A DNA stretch of 41,184 nucleotides from positions 1-41,184 of the forward strand of contig NZ_QQNH01000024.1 of NCBI RefSeq assembly GCF_003345525.1. The letters run 5' to 3'. The position numbers were made by a program, and so were the translations under genes. This document shows positions 7,936 through 16,184 of this stretch, piece after piece. Within the stretch, counting starts at the first letter, position 1; every line of letters starts with the position of its first letter. The DNA comes from Pelagibacterium lacus. GTDB lineage: Bacteria > Pseudomonadota > Alphaproteobacteria > Rhizobiales > Devosiaceae. The notes below the pieces were generated by a model. That model saw only the letters and a program-made list of their open reading frames with translations. It made no database searches and was not told the origin of the DNA.

Positions 7936-9154
7936 CGGGCGCCGCCGCCGGCACGCGCAGCGTATTGAGGATGATTGCCGTCCAGGCCACGAACAGGGTC
8001 ATGTGCAATTCGAAGATCAGCATGGTGTCGGCGAGCCCGAGGAAGAAATAGCCGGCGCTCAGCACCAGCGCCAGATGCAGGCGCAGCCGGCGATAGCGGT
8101 CGCGCGGCGAGCGCCAGGCGCAGAGCGGCGGCAGGACGAGCAGCCCCCCATAGGCGATGACGCCGATCAGCCCCGAGGTGGCGGCGAAGGTCACCAGCTC
8201 GTTGTGGAGATGGGGCAGGCGCGCGATATCCTCATAGCCGGGCCGGGCATGGAGGGCGATGGCGTCGGCCAGATGCACCCAGCCATGGCCCCAGAGCGGG
8301 GACTCGCGGAACAGCAGCGCCCCGGTGCGGTAGAGCTCGAGCCGTCCGGCGAGCGATTTGTCGCCGATCTCCTCCCCGGCCAGCAGCGCGCCGAGAAGGC
8401 GCGGCAGGCCGGCAATGCGTTCCGGCACCAGGTCGAGGGCGAAGAGGGCCGCCGTGGCGAGCCCCAGTGCGGCCGCCAGCGCCAGGGTGACGGCGAGGGC
8501 GCGCCTTATCGGCAGGACGAGGAACAGCGCGATGAGGAATACCGGCGCATAGCCCAGCAGGGCGGTCCGCGCGCCGGCGAGGAGGATGACCAGCAGCGCC
8601 AGCACCGGGGCGGTAAAGCACGCCCAGCGGCGCCACCCTTCTTCGGCGGGGGAGAGCACCACGGCGAAGGCGGCGAGGATCAGCACCGTGTTGGAGAGCC
8701 GTATGGGGTCCGAGACGATATATCCCGCCCGGTCGGCGCCGAGGACGAGGCCGTCGACAAGGGCGAGGCCGGCCCCCACCGCCACCCCGGCCAGCGCTAG
8801 CCGCGCCAGCAGGCGGGCCGGCTCGGGCCGCGCGGCCGCGCCGCCCAGCAGGGTGGCAAGCACCGGATAGAGCGCGAAGGGCAGCAGGTTGAAGACCAGC
8901 AGCAGGTCGCCCGGCGCCCGCGCCGCGATGCCATAGGTGAGGCCGAGGCCGGCAAACACCGCCCAGAACATCCCGCCGGCCAGCCCGATCTCCAGCCGCT
9001 GCCGGGCGAAGATCATGCCGAGGCCGGCGACCAGCGCCAGGACGAGCAGCGCGTAATTGGCGTAAAAGCCAAACAGGCACACCAGTGGCAGCGCGATGGC
9101 CAGCACCAGCACCCGCATGAAGGAAAAGAACCGTGCCTGCACTCCTACACCCAT
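7928..9154 (-). CDS. O-antigen ligase/polymerase-like membrane protein (WaaL/Wzy type)
   Basis: The product has 408 residues from the ATG at 9154, which overlaps the upstream gene by 10 bp. An ATG at 9118 is a possible alternative, and neither has a strong ribosome binding site. About ten or eleven hydrophobic segments cover the protein. Near the C-terminal third is the typical large-loop motif of the family, GHGWVHLADAIALH, followed by LPHLHNELVTFAATSGLIGV. In an operon set that also has an ABC glycan exporter, a ligase that joins finished polymer to lipid A core is a reasonable reading. A polymerase role is equally possible because these families cannot be separated by eye. Confidence 0.85.
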   Translation of the reverse strand: MGVGVQARFFSFMRVLVLAIALPLVCLFGFYANYALLVLALVAGLGMIFARQRLEIGLAGGMFWAVFAGLGLTYGIAARAPGDLLLVFNLLPFALYPVLATLLGGAAARPEPARLLARLALAGVAVGAGLALVDGLVLGADRAGYIVSDPIRLSNTVLILAAFAVVLSPAEEGWRRWACFTAPVLALLVILLAGARTALLGYAPVFLIALFLVLPIRRALAVTLALAAALGLATAALFALDLVPERIAGLPRLLGALLAGEEIGDKSLAGRLELYRTGALLFRESPLWGHGWVHLADAIALHARPGYEDIARLPHLHNELVTFAATSGLIGVIAYGGLLVLPPLCAWRSPRDRYRRLRLHLALVLSAGYFFLGLADTMLIFELHMTLFVAWTAIILNTLRVPAAAPDD

Positions 9155-10320
9155 CCCAGTTCGCGATAGCGTTGTTCGAGCACTTCGTCTTTTTCCATAG
9201 TCCGGGGATCGATGGCCTGGCTCCGGGCGCGGTCGAGCTTCCAATTGGTGTTGATCCCCTTCAAATGCCAGTAATACCAGTCCTCATGGGTCGCCTTGGC
9301 CCGCAGCGGCCGGTTGGCGATCCAGTGCACATGCGGCTGCACCCGGGGGTGGTTGAACCAGGCGCGGCGCGGGTCGATGGCCCATTTCTGCGCCCCGCAG
9401 ACCTGCCGGTCCGGGTCGCTGGGCCGGACGGAAAAATCGCGGTGGCGGATGGTCGCCAGGTCGGCCCCATCGGTCGCCGCCTCGATCCAGCGCCCCTTCA
9501 TCACGATCAGCCCGTGACTGGTGGCGTCGAGGGCATCAAGGATCGAGCCGGGCCGGCGCGATTCGGCCAGTTCGTCCACGTCGAGATTGAGGATGCCGCG
9601 CGCCCGCGCCGCCAGCCGCCGCAGCACCACGTTCATGGCGGCGTTCTGGAGGAAATGCGCCCAATAGGGATTGAGCCGCACCGCCGGGTCGAAGGCGCCG
9701 TAGCGGAACGGCCAGTCGAGCACCAGCGCGTGCCTTATGCCGGGCCGGTTGCTGATGGTGGCCAGCAGGTCGGCCGGCCGGTAGCGCTGCGAGCCGTTGT
9801 CGAACACGATCACCGTGTCGATCCCGTGGTGATGGACGTGATAATCGACCCAGTCGGCGATCCATTCGAGCCGATTGTCCTTGTTCATGGTGAACAGCAC
9901 CGAGGCCCCGGCCAGCGCGGCGGAGAGATTGTCGCCGATGGTCATGGAGCGCCGTTGGCCATCCAGATCCATGGCGATCTCGCGCGCTCCGGGGTCGGCG
10001 CCATGCAGCGCCACCACCATCACCGATTGCGTGGTGAAGGTTTTGGCGCGCAACGCCCGTCCATCGGGTTCGGAGGTGAAACGGGCCCTGCGGAACAGGC
10101 GGCGCAGATTGTGCGGATGCGGGCAGACCAGCAGGATGGTCTCGCCCTTCGCGTCCCAGAATGCGTCATAGACGAGGATGTCGTCCTCGAAGCTCGCGCC
10201 GAACGCTTCGGGGCGCGGGCGGCCCGGCGCGCGCGGCATGCGGCGCAGCGGGCTGGAATCGCCCAGTCGCATTGGTTCGCCGCCGATGATGCGCAGCAGG
10301 GGTTCGACCGGCCCGTTCAT
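9145..10320 (-). CDS. GT2/GT92-like glycosyltransferase
   Basis: This 391-residue protein starts at the ATG at 10320, which overlaps the preceding stop as ATGA (10317-10320). The centre shows the GT-A pattern of the family 92 (DUF23-like) transferases: NKDNRLEWIADWVDYHVHHH, then VIVFDNGS, and a DVDE metal site in ILNLDVDELAE. The first 150 residues are a poorly conserved extension that I do not recognise. It is probably a cytoplasmic transferase that decorates or extends the surface glycan. It belongs to the leftward operon 11126-6982 and is coupled to the gene on each side by overlap. Confidence 0.8.
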   Translation of the reverse strand: MNGPVEPLLRIIGGEPMRLGDSSPLRRMPRAPGRPRPEAFGASFEDDILVYDAFWDAKGETILLVCPHPHNLRRLFRRARFTSEPDGRALRAKTFTTQSVMVVALHGADPGAREIAMDLDGQRRSMTIGDNLSAALAGASVLFTMNKDNRLEWIADWVDYHVHHHGIDTVIVFDNGSQRYRPADLLATISNRPGIRHALVLDWPFRYGAFDPAVRLNPYWAHFLQNAAMNVVLRRLAARARGILNLDVDELAESRRPGSILDALDATSHGLIVMKGRWIEAATDGADLATIRHRDFSVRPSDPDRQVCGAQKWAIDPRRAWFNHPRVQPHVHWIANRPLRAKATHEDWYYWHLKGINTNWKLDRARSQAIDPRTMEKDEVLEQRYRELGWV

Positions 10321-11126
10321 CGATGGCGTCCGATCAGATCGGCCAGCGCCGAGCCGGGCTGCGGCAGGGGCGGCTCGGAGAGGCGGCCGCGATCGGTCAG
10401 TCCCATGCGCCACACATGCAGGCCCAGGGTCTGGGGCGAGAGCACGTCCTCCAACCGCGTCCCCGCCTCGGCCAGTTTCCCGATATCGTCATAGCCGACC
10501 GGATAGAACACCTCCGATGGCCGCGCCTCTCCGATGACCCCGAGCGCATAGGCGAAATGGGTGAGGGGGTAGGGCCCGGTCGCCCCGAACTGCATGTGCT
10601 CGAGCCCGATCCGCTGGCCGGCCAGCCGGCGCAGCCGCACCTCGACGCGCCGGAACCACGGCATCCACACCGGATCGATCTCCCGGCTTTCCCCCTCGAA
10701 CAGGCCAAGGAGGGCCTTGAGCAGCCGGGAATCGGCCGGCAGGCCGAGCACGGCATTGTTGAGCTGGCCGCGTTTTCCATTGGCGCCCGGATCGTGCTCG
10801 AAGCCGAATACGTGATCGGAAAGGCCCGCGAAGGGCTTTAGGCAGATCATGTCGCAATCGCACCACAGCCCCTTGGCCTCGGCCAGCAGCCTCAATCGGA
10901 AATAATCGGCGAACACCGCCGGCGACCGCCCGTCCTTGTAAAAGAACATCTCCGATTGCGGCAGGATATCCGCGGCGTCGCGATTGACCGCCCCATCGGG
11001 AAGCGCGATCGGCTCATAGCTGTAAAGCACATAGGGATGGCCGGCCGCCACGAAGGAGCGGATCGAAAGCTCCTCCAGCCAGGACATGGGGCCGTGCCAG
11101 AAACTGACGATGGTCGGAAGGGTCAT
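10317..11126 (-). CDS. DxD glycosyltransferase (GT32-like, capsular polysaccharide type)
   Basis: This 269-residue protein begins PTIVSFWHGPMSWLEELSIR and contains FADYFRLRLLAEAKGLWCDC followed by DMICLKPF. This is the DxD-bearing segment (D-C-D) of the mannosyl/galactosyl transferases with a 'glycosyltransferase sugar-binding region'. It is the first gene of the second leftward polysaccharide operon, and its promoter should lie in 11127-11305, shared with the rightward lipoprotein gene. The likely role is adding a hexose to a surface polysaccharide. The donor sugar cannot be inferred. Confidence 0.8.
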   Translation of the reverse strand: MTLPTIVSFWHGPMSWLEELSIRSFVAAGHPYVLYSYEPIALPDGAVNRDAADILPQSEMFFYKDGRSPAVFADYFRLRLLAEAKGLWCDCDMICLKPFAGLSDHVFGFEHDPGANGKRGQLNNAVLGLPADSRLLKALLGLFEGESREIDPVWMPWFRRVEVRLRRLAGQRIGLEHMQFGATGPYPLTHFAYALGVIGEARPSEVFYPVGYDDIGKLAEAGTRLEDVLSPQTLGLHVWRMGLTDRGRLSEPPLPQPGSALADLIGRHR

Positions 11127-11305
11127 CCGGGCTCCGAAGGGGATTCTCGCCGTTTCTCTTCGACCAAACCGGCAGGCGTGTCAAACGGCACGTGGTCCGG
11201 CCCGGCGCGGGCAAGCTCGGGCAATCTCCCCTCACCACATTGTCGACATATCTTCGCCCCCTGCGGACGCTACCCGATGGGTGATTGCATCAAGGAGGGA
11301 TTCTC

Positions 11306-12055
11306 TTGCGTACCCATCTGCTCCCGCTCTCGGCGGCCATGCTGGCCGTCACCCTGGCCGGCTGCTCCAGCACCTCGCCCACCCCGCCACCCCCGCCCGA
11401 ACCGTCCCCGCTCAATTATTCCGCCGTCCGCCTGCAGCCGGGCCAGTCCGGCGCGCAATATGGCTCGGGCACCATATCGGGCCAGCCCGGCGGCGCGGGG
11501 GGCGTCACCGTTACACTGGGCGATAACACCACTTACCAGTTCAACAGCACCAGCGGGCCGGTGGGCGGCCATGCGGGAATCGATCTCTATGAATATCAGG
11601 CGAGCACCACCGGCGCCGGGCTGCTGGTGGGCGACTACGCCCGCATGGCGCTCATCGCCGACAATGCGGTGCACGATCAGGCGGTGGTGGTGCTCAACGG
11701 CACCCCAACCACGCCGGGCAGTATGCCCAACCAGACCGCGACCTATGACGGGCTGTGGTCGATCGCCTCGTCCAATGGCGACAGCGATGGCGGGCAGTTC
11801 ACCGCCGGGGTCGATTTCGACCGCAGCACCTTCGTCATGGACCTCTATGATGGTGGCACCGATCTCGGGGGCGCCTCGGGCAACCTGCAGGGCACCGGCT
11901 TCACCGGCAATTTGCAGACCACGGGCCGCATCGTCTCCAACAACGCCCTCGACGGCCAGTTCTACGGGTCCGGGGCGGCGGAAATGGGCGGGCTGTTCAC
12001 CGGCACCAGCGGCAGCAATGCCACGGTGGGCGGCCTGATCGGCACCAAGCAATAG
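11306..12055 (+). CDS. Surface lipoprotein with TbpB-like C-terminal domain (Slam-dependent type)
   Basis: The product has 249 residues from a TTG at 11306. The start is fixed by a strong ribosome binding site, AAGGAGGG at 11292-11299, six bases upstream. An in-frame TTG at 11285 would lie upstream of that site. Residues 1-19 form a lipoprotein signal peptide ending in TLAG, with the lipidated Cys at position 20 (lipobox LAGC). A Pro-rich linker (PTPPPPPEP) follows. The C-terminus has the repeated Gly-rich pattern of transferrin-binding-protein-like barrels: NNALDGQFYGSGAAEMGGLF and a final GGLIGTKQ. The gene for a Slam-type outer-membrane protein follows after 2 bp, so this is probably its client. 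The ligand is unknown. Confidence 0.82.
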   Translation: MRTHLLPLSAAMLAVTLAGCSSTSPTPPPPPEPSPLNYSAVRLQPGQSGAQYGSGTISGQPGGAGGVTVTLGDNTTYQFNSTSGPVGGHAGIDLYEYQASTTGAGLLVGDYARMALIADNAVHDQAVVVLNGTPTTPGSMPNQTATYDGLWSIASSNGDSDGGQFTAGVDFDRSTFVMDLYDGGTDLGGASGNLQGTGFTGNLQTTGRIVSNNALDGQFYGSGAAEMGGLFTGTSGSNATVGGLIGTKQ

Positions 12056-12057
12056 GC

Positions 12058-13365
12058 TTGCCGGTGCGGTTCAGGCTTTCGGTCCTTGCTTTGGTGCTTG
12101 CGGCGCTCTCGGCGCCGCCGGCCCTGGCCCAGACCGCCGATTTCGCGGCGCTGGACCGGGCGCTGGCCGCCGGCCAGTGGCAGGAGGCCGAGGCCATCGC
12201 CGCCCAACTCGACCGCGAAGCCGGGCAGGGCGATATCATGGCCGCCTATGCCGGCGCGGTGCGCCACGCCGAAACCGGCCAATGCGCCGAAGCGGTGCTG
12301 CTGGCCGATCTGGTCATCCAATACGCGCCGATGTTCGTGCCGGCCTATGTGGTCTCCTATCGCTGCCACGATGCGCTGGGTTCGGGCGAATTGGCCGTCT
12401 CCCGGCTGGAAACCCTGCAAGCGCTGCTGCCCGCCGGGCCGGAGCGCGATGCGGCGCGCCAATTGCTGCAAAGTCGGCGTCAGGCCCAGGGCCAGCCGGT
12501 GTTTTCCGGCTATGCCAATATCGTCCCCTCCACCAACGTCAACCGCCAGACCGGGTCGAGCGAGATCGATGGCGGCCCCCTGGGCGTCGGCCACATCCCC
12601 GAATCGGCGCGCGGCCAGAAAGGGGTGCTGTTCCAGTTCGGCGGCAGCGTCGCCTATCCGCTCATGCAGTCGGGCACCACCGATCTTTCCGGCGTGTTGC
12701 GCACCGATATCCGCTATTCCACCGCCGACCGCAGCTTCGAGCCCGGCTTCACGGTGGAGCTGCCGGCCAGTTTCACGCTGGGTGGCGGCAGTAGGGTGGT
12801 CATCGCGCCCTATGCGAGTGTCGGCTTTGAGGACGATGCGCTGGTGCGGCGCGAGGCCGGCCTGCGCGGCACGGTCTCCCTGCCGATCACCGCGCAGCAG
12901 CGCCTCGCGGTCAGCCTCAAGCTGGCTGGCGTCGACCGTCCGTTGCGCCCCGAGCGCAGCGGGCTGGTGGCCGATGGCGCGGTGTCCTTGGCCACCAGCC
13001 TCGCGCCCAACGTCAATTTCACGGCCATTGCCCGGGCGGTCTATCATCACACCAGCGAGGAAACCCTGCGCACGCTGGAACTGACCGGCACGGCGCGGTT
13101 CGACGTGCTGGTGGATTCGGGCCTGCTGCTGGGGGCCGAGGCGAGCGTCGGGCAGCGCTATCACTGGCGCCCGGCGCCGTTTTCGCTCGACGGCGACCAG
13201 CGCGACCTCTTCGTCTCGGCCCGCGCCGATGCCAGCCACCGCGCCCTCGCCATCGGCCCCTTCATGCCCTCGGTCTATTACGAATATACCCGCAGTTGGT
13301 CCGACAATGTCTTCTACGACTACGACAGCCACGACATCGGCCTCACCCTCCGCGCCAGCTTCTGA
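12058..13365 (+). CDS. Slam-type surface lipoprotein assembly modifier (outer-membrane barrel)
   Basis: This 435-residue protein starts at a TTG two bases after the lipoprotein stop; a GTG at 12064 is an alternative. A signal peptide ends after PPALA (about residue 24). Residues 25-145 are helical and repeat-like (ALDRALAAGQWQEAEAIAAQ), matching the TPR domain of Slam. From about residue 150 (PVFSGYANIVPSTNVNRQTG) to the end, amphipathic strands predict a beta barrel, closing with GLTLRASF and a terminal Phe as in outer-membrane proteins. Slam proteins carry client lipoproteins to the outer face of the outer membrane. Length, domain order and the adjacent TbpB-like lipoprotein all fit. No iron-receptor gene is adjacent. 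Confidence 0.82.
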   Translation: MPVRFRLSVLALVLAALSAPPALAQTADFAALDRALAAGQWQEAEAIAAQLDREAGQGDIMAAYAGAVRHAETGQCAEAVLLADLVIQYAPMFVPAYVVSYRCHDALGSGELAVSRLETLQALLPAGPERDAARQLLQSRRQAQGQPVFSGYANIVPSTNVNRQTGSSEIDGGPLGVGHIPESARGQKGVLFQFGGSVAYPLMQSGTTDLSGVLRTDIRYSTADRSFEPGFTVELPASFTLGGGSRVVIAPYASVGFEDDALVRREAGLRGTVSLPITAQQRLAVSLKLAGVDRPLRPERSGLVADGAVSLATSLAPNVNFTAIARAVYHHTSEETLRTLELTGTARFDVLVDSGLLLGAEASVGQRYHWRPAPFSLDGDQRDLFVSARADASHRALAIGPFMPSVYYEYTRSWSDNVFYDYDSHDIGLTLRASF

Positions 13366-13394
13366 GGCAAGCCCCACCAGCCTTGTCACCCCGC

Positions 13395-13458
13395 GCCGCC
13401 TCAGCGCCCCCCTCATCCGACCGCTTCGCGGCCACCTTCTCCCACCAGGGGAGAAGGA
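13395..13458 (+). repeat. Intergenic palindromic repeat, copy 1
   Basis: The element reads CGCCGCCTCAGCG, then CCCCCCTCATCCG, a variable small hairpin around ACCGCTTCGCGG, and a conserved block CACCTTCTCCCACCAGGGGA followed by GAAGG that itself folds as a 9-bp stem. A near-identical inverted copy lies at 13533-13596 and a third at 24349-24415. It follows the Slam gene and could act as a transcript end or a stabiliser. The gene-free stretch 13366-13675 is occupied by this pair, and the only other signal in it is a weak promoter. Confidence 0.8.
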
Positions 13459-13532
13459 AGGATCGCCGCCACCTCAGGGGTTCCCATCTTCCACCCCGGG
13501 AGAAGCAAAGGCAGAGCGCTAGCCCCACGGAC

Positions 13533-13596
13533 TCCCTTCTCCCCTGGTGGGAGAAGGTGCCCGAAGGGGCGGATGAGGGGGGTGCTGAGGCGGCGT
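13533..13596 (-). repeat. Intergenic palindromic repeat, copy 2 (inverted)
   Basis: This is the inverted copy of the element at 13395-13458. It begins TCCCTTCTCCCCTGGTGGGA, has a variable stem GCCCGAAGGGGC and ends CGGATGAGGGGGGTGCTGAG followed by GCGGCG. The two copies can pair over roughly 60 bp around a 74-bp spacer. Confidence 0.8.
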
Positions 13597-13614
13597 CAAT
13601 CGCCTCCCCCACCC

Positions 13615-13642
13615 TTGATCCCCCGCTTCCAAACCGCATAAA
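13615..13642 (+). promoter_or_regulatory. Candidate promoter for the phosphohexomutase gene
   Basis: TTGATC (13615-13620) and CATAAA (13637-13642) are separated by 16 bases and lie 33 bases before the TTG start. Each hexamer matches its sigma-70 consensus at four of six positions. This is the only promoter-like pair I can see after the repeat pair. Confidence 0.3.
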
Positions 13643-13675
13643 GGTATCGGCAGACGCAATCGGGGGGCCGACGCC

Positions 13676-15085
13676 TTGGCACAGCATCAGATCAAATTCG
13701 GCACGTCCGGCCTCAGGGGGCCGGCCGAAGGCTTCACGCCGGAATTGACCGCGGCCTATGTCGAGGCCTTCCTCGACACCGCCGCGGCGGGCGCGCGCGC
13801 CCGCCAGCTCGCCATCGGCATGGATCGGCGCGCCTCCAGCCCCGCCATTGCCGCGGCGGTGGCCGCCGCGGCGCGGGGCGCGGGCTGGGAGCCGCTGTTT
13901 TGCGGGGCGCTGCCGACGCCGGCCCTGGCCGGCTTTGCCATGGCGCGCGCCATCCCCGCCATCATGGTCACCGGCAGCCATATCCCCGCCGACCAGAACG
14001 GGCTCAAATTCTATCGCCCGGACGGGGAATTGCGCAAATCCGACGAGCAGCCGATCCTCGATGCGGTGGCCGGGCGCCCGTCCGCCACGCCGGCCGGCTT
14101 CGCGCTCCCCGAGCCCGATCCCGCCGCCCGCCTCGCCTATCGCCAAAGGCTGCTGTCGGCCTTCGCCCCCGGCGCGCTCGAGGGGCTGCGGCTGGGGGTC
14201 TATGCCCATTCCGCCGTGGGCTGGCGCGACATGGAGGAGCTCCTGTCCGCGCTCGGCGCAAGCTGCACGGTGCTCGAGCCGAGCGCGGATTTCATCGCCG
14301 TCGATACCGAGGCGGTGGACCCGGCGGCGCTCGCCCGCCTGCGGGCCCTGGGCCGGGAACACGGCTTCGATGCGATCGTCTCGACCGATGGCGATGGCGA
14401 CCGGCCGCTGCTGCTCGATGCCGAGGGCGTGCAGGTCAATGGCGACGTGCTCGGGGCGCTGGCGGCGCTTGCGCTGGGGGCCGACAGCGTCGTTACCCCG
14501 CTCACTTCGACCAGCGCCATCGAGGCCTCGGGCTGGTTCGCCCATCTGGCGCGCACCCGGATCGGCTCGCCCTTCGTCATCGAAGCCATGGAGACGGCGC
14601 CGGGCACGGCCATTGTCGGCTTCGAGGCCAATGGCGGCTTTCTCGTCCAGACCACGCTCGACAATGGGGGGCGGCCCATCTCGCCGCTGCCGACCCGCGA
14701 CGCGCTGCTGCCCCTCATCACCGTGCTGGCCGAGGCCCGGCGCGAAGGCGTCGCCGTCCGCGCCCTTGCCGACCGCCTGCCGCCGCGCGCCATGCTGGCC
14801 GATCGGCTCCCGCAGGTCGCGCCGGATCGCGGCCATGGCCTCGTCGCCGAACTGGCGCGTTCCGACGCGGCGCGGCGCGCCCTCGATCCGCATCTGGCCC
14901 ATCCCGCCGCCATCGACACCACGGACGGGACGCGCATGGTTCGGGCCGATGGCGTCATCGTGCATGTGCGCCAATCGGGCAATGCGCCGGAATTGCGCTG
15001 CTATGTGGAAGCGCCCTCGCCCGAGGCGGCGCGGGCGGTGCTGGAGGCGATGATGGCCCGGCTGGCCGCCCGGCTCGGCGGCTGA
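13676..15085 (+). CDS. Phosphomannomutase/phosphoglucomutase family protein
   Basis: This 469-residue protein starts at a TTG (13676) and begins AQHQIKFGTSGLRG, the conserved N-terminus of alpha-D-phosphohexomutases. The phosphoserine loop is TGSHIP with Ser101. The metal-binding loop is STDGDGDRPLL and the sugar-binding loop is FEANGGF, so all catalytic elements are intact. It interconverts hexose 6-phosphate and 1-phosphate and would supply mannose-1-P or glucose-1-P for nucleotide sugars used by the polysaccharide enzymes nearby. Sequence alone does not settle the sugar. It is probably transcribed alone, or together with the small gene at 15150. Confidence 0.9.
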   Translation: MAQHQIKFGTSGLRGPAEGFTPELTAAYVEAFLDTAAAGARARQLAIGMDRRASSPAIAAAVAAAARGAGWEPLFCGALPTPALAGFAMARAIPAIMVTGSHIPADQNGLKFYRPDGELRKSDEQPILDAVAGRPSATPAGFALPEPDPAARLAYRQRLLSAFAPGALEGLRLGVYAHSAVGWRDMEELLSALGASCTVLEPSADFIAVDTEAVDPAALARLRALGREHGFDAIVSTDGDGDRPLLLDAEGVQVNGDVLGALAALALGADSVVTPLTSTSAIEASGWFAHLARTRIGSPFVIEAMETAPGTAIVGFEANGGFLVQTTLDNGGRPISPLPTRDALLPLITVLAEARREGVAVRALADRLPPRAMLADRLPQVAPDRGHGLVAELARSDAARRALDPHLAHPAAIDTTDGTRMVRADGVIVHVRQSGNAPELRCYVEAPSPEAARAVLEAMMARLAARLGG

Positions 15086-15149
15086 TTTATCCCCGCCCTG
15101 GTGGCCGCGCCTATGCTTTGTGCCGCCAAATCCGAGCGGAGACAGGATG

Positions 15150-15410
15150 ATGACCGACCGATTTTCGACGCGTGCCTCAAGCCTTGAAGGACCGGCCAGC
15201 GCCGGCTTTGCCATCGTGCCCGATGACGGGGCCGATCTGGTCGCGGTCACCCGCGCGCTCTATGTCGGTACCGGCGGCACGCTGGCTGTCCGCCTCGCCG
15301 GGGGCGACGCGATCACCTTCCACAACCTGCCCGACGGGGCCTTGCTGCCGGTGCGCGCCGTGCGGGTTCTCGAAACCGGCACCGCCAGCCAGATCGTCGG
15401 GCTGTATTAG
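15150..15410 (+). CDS. Spike base protein, RCAP_rcc01079 (GTA head-spike) family
   Basis: This small protein of 86 residues starts MTDRFSTRASSLEGPASAGF and contains DDGADLVAVTRALYVGTGG and FHNLPDGALLPVRAVRVLET. I recognise this as the pattern of the alphaproteobacterial spike-base family named after a gene transfer agent gene of Rhodobacter capsulatus. An ATG one codon earlier (15147) is possible; GGAG at 15138-15141 serves either. In Rhodobacter the family member forms head spikes of GTA particles that contact the capsule. No other phage or GTA gene is visible here, so this is an orphan copy beside polysaccharide genes. The recognition is from memory, not a search. Confidence 0.7.
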   Translation: MTDRFSTRASSLEGPASAGFAIVPDDGADLVAVTRALYVGTGGTLAVRLAGGDAITFHNLPDGALLPVRAVRVLETGTASQIVGLY

Positions 15411-16073
15411 GTCCAATGCCCCCGCGCGGTCGTCGAGGCCGCGCGGCAATTCATGGACCAGGGTCCGCCAGAGGATTTTCAGGTCCAGCCACAGGGAAAA
15501 ATTCTCCACATAGGCGAGGTCGTGCGCGATGCGGGCCCGGGCGGTTTCTGCGTCCCTCAGCGGGCCGCGCAGCCCATGGGCCTGGGCCCGGCCGGTGATG
15601 CCCGGCCGCATGGCGTGCCGCAGGCTGTAGAGGGGCGCCAGTTCGGCATAGGGCACGCCCGCCACCTTCATGCCGGTTTCATGCGGCCGCGGTCCGACCA
15701 GCGCCATGTCGCCCCGGATGACGTTGAGGAGCTGCGGCAATTCGTCGAGCCCGCTGCGGCGCAGGAAGCCCGCTCCCGGCCCCCATGGCCGGCCGTCCTC
15801 GCCAAGGGTGCGGAACTTGTAGAGGATGAAGGGCTGTTCGCCCCATCCGGTCCGCTCCTGGCGGAAGATCGCCGGGCCCGGGTTCGCGGCCTTCACCCAC
15901 AGCGCCAGCCCGATGAGCAACGGCCACACCAAGGCGAGCAGGACGAGGCTCCCGGCAATATCGAACAGGCGCTTCGTGGCAAGCTGGAGGGCACGCGATC
16001 CGCGCATCCGTGCTCGGAGCCGGAACGCCCCTCGACCCTTGCGTGCATAACCGGCGTCGAAAATCTCGACCAT
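15177..16073 (-). CDS. Short polyprenyl-phosphate sugar transferase with an antisense C-terminal extension
   Basis: The product has 298 residues from the ATG at 16073, with a GGTGGGGGG stretch upstream. After about 30 residues comes RLFDIAGSLVLLALVWPLLI, the single membrane segment, then IFRQERTGWGEQPFILYKFR, RRSGLDELPQLLNVIRGDMA and LVGPRPH, the catalytic motifs of the bacterial sugar transferase family (PglC/WcaJ C-terminal type). The family normally ends near WRTLVHELPRG. Here the frame runs on for about 77 more residues that are read antisense through the spike-base gene (15177-15410) and look non-native (GAGFENPHGAHRQQGPVGQV). It probably primes a second glycan or exopolysaccharide. Confidence 0.82.
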   Translation of the reverse strand: MVEIFDAGYARKGRGAFRLRARMRGSRALQLATKRLFDIAGSLVLLALVWPLLIGLALWVKAANPGPAIFRQERTGWGEQPFILYKFRTLGEDGRPWGPGAGFLRRSGLDELPQLLNVIRGDMALVGPRPHETGMKVAGVPYAELAPLYSLRHAMRPGITGRAQAHGLRGPLRDAETARARIAHDLAYVENFSLWLDLKILWRTLVHELPRGLDDRAGALDLIQPDDLAGGAGFENPHGAHRQQGPVGQVVEGDRVAPGEADSQRAAGTDIERAGDRDQIGPVIGHDGKAGAGRSFKA

Positions 16074-16184
16074 CGCCCATGCCCCCCACCGCCATCCGCA
16101 CTGGTTAACGGAGGATGAAACAATGTCGCAGCGCGGCGCGCTCGGCAAGGGGAGCGGGGGGTGCCGACCGGCGCAGGGGGCCCG

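Noticed and set aside
13395-13596. CRISPR-like repeat pair
   Set aside because: There are only two copies, in inverted orientation, with a 74-bp gap and no cas genes.
13343-15250. A 635-residue minus-strand open frame
   Set aside because: It is antisense to the phosphohexomutase and runs through the palindromic repeats. The sense strand has all catalytic motifs.
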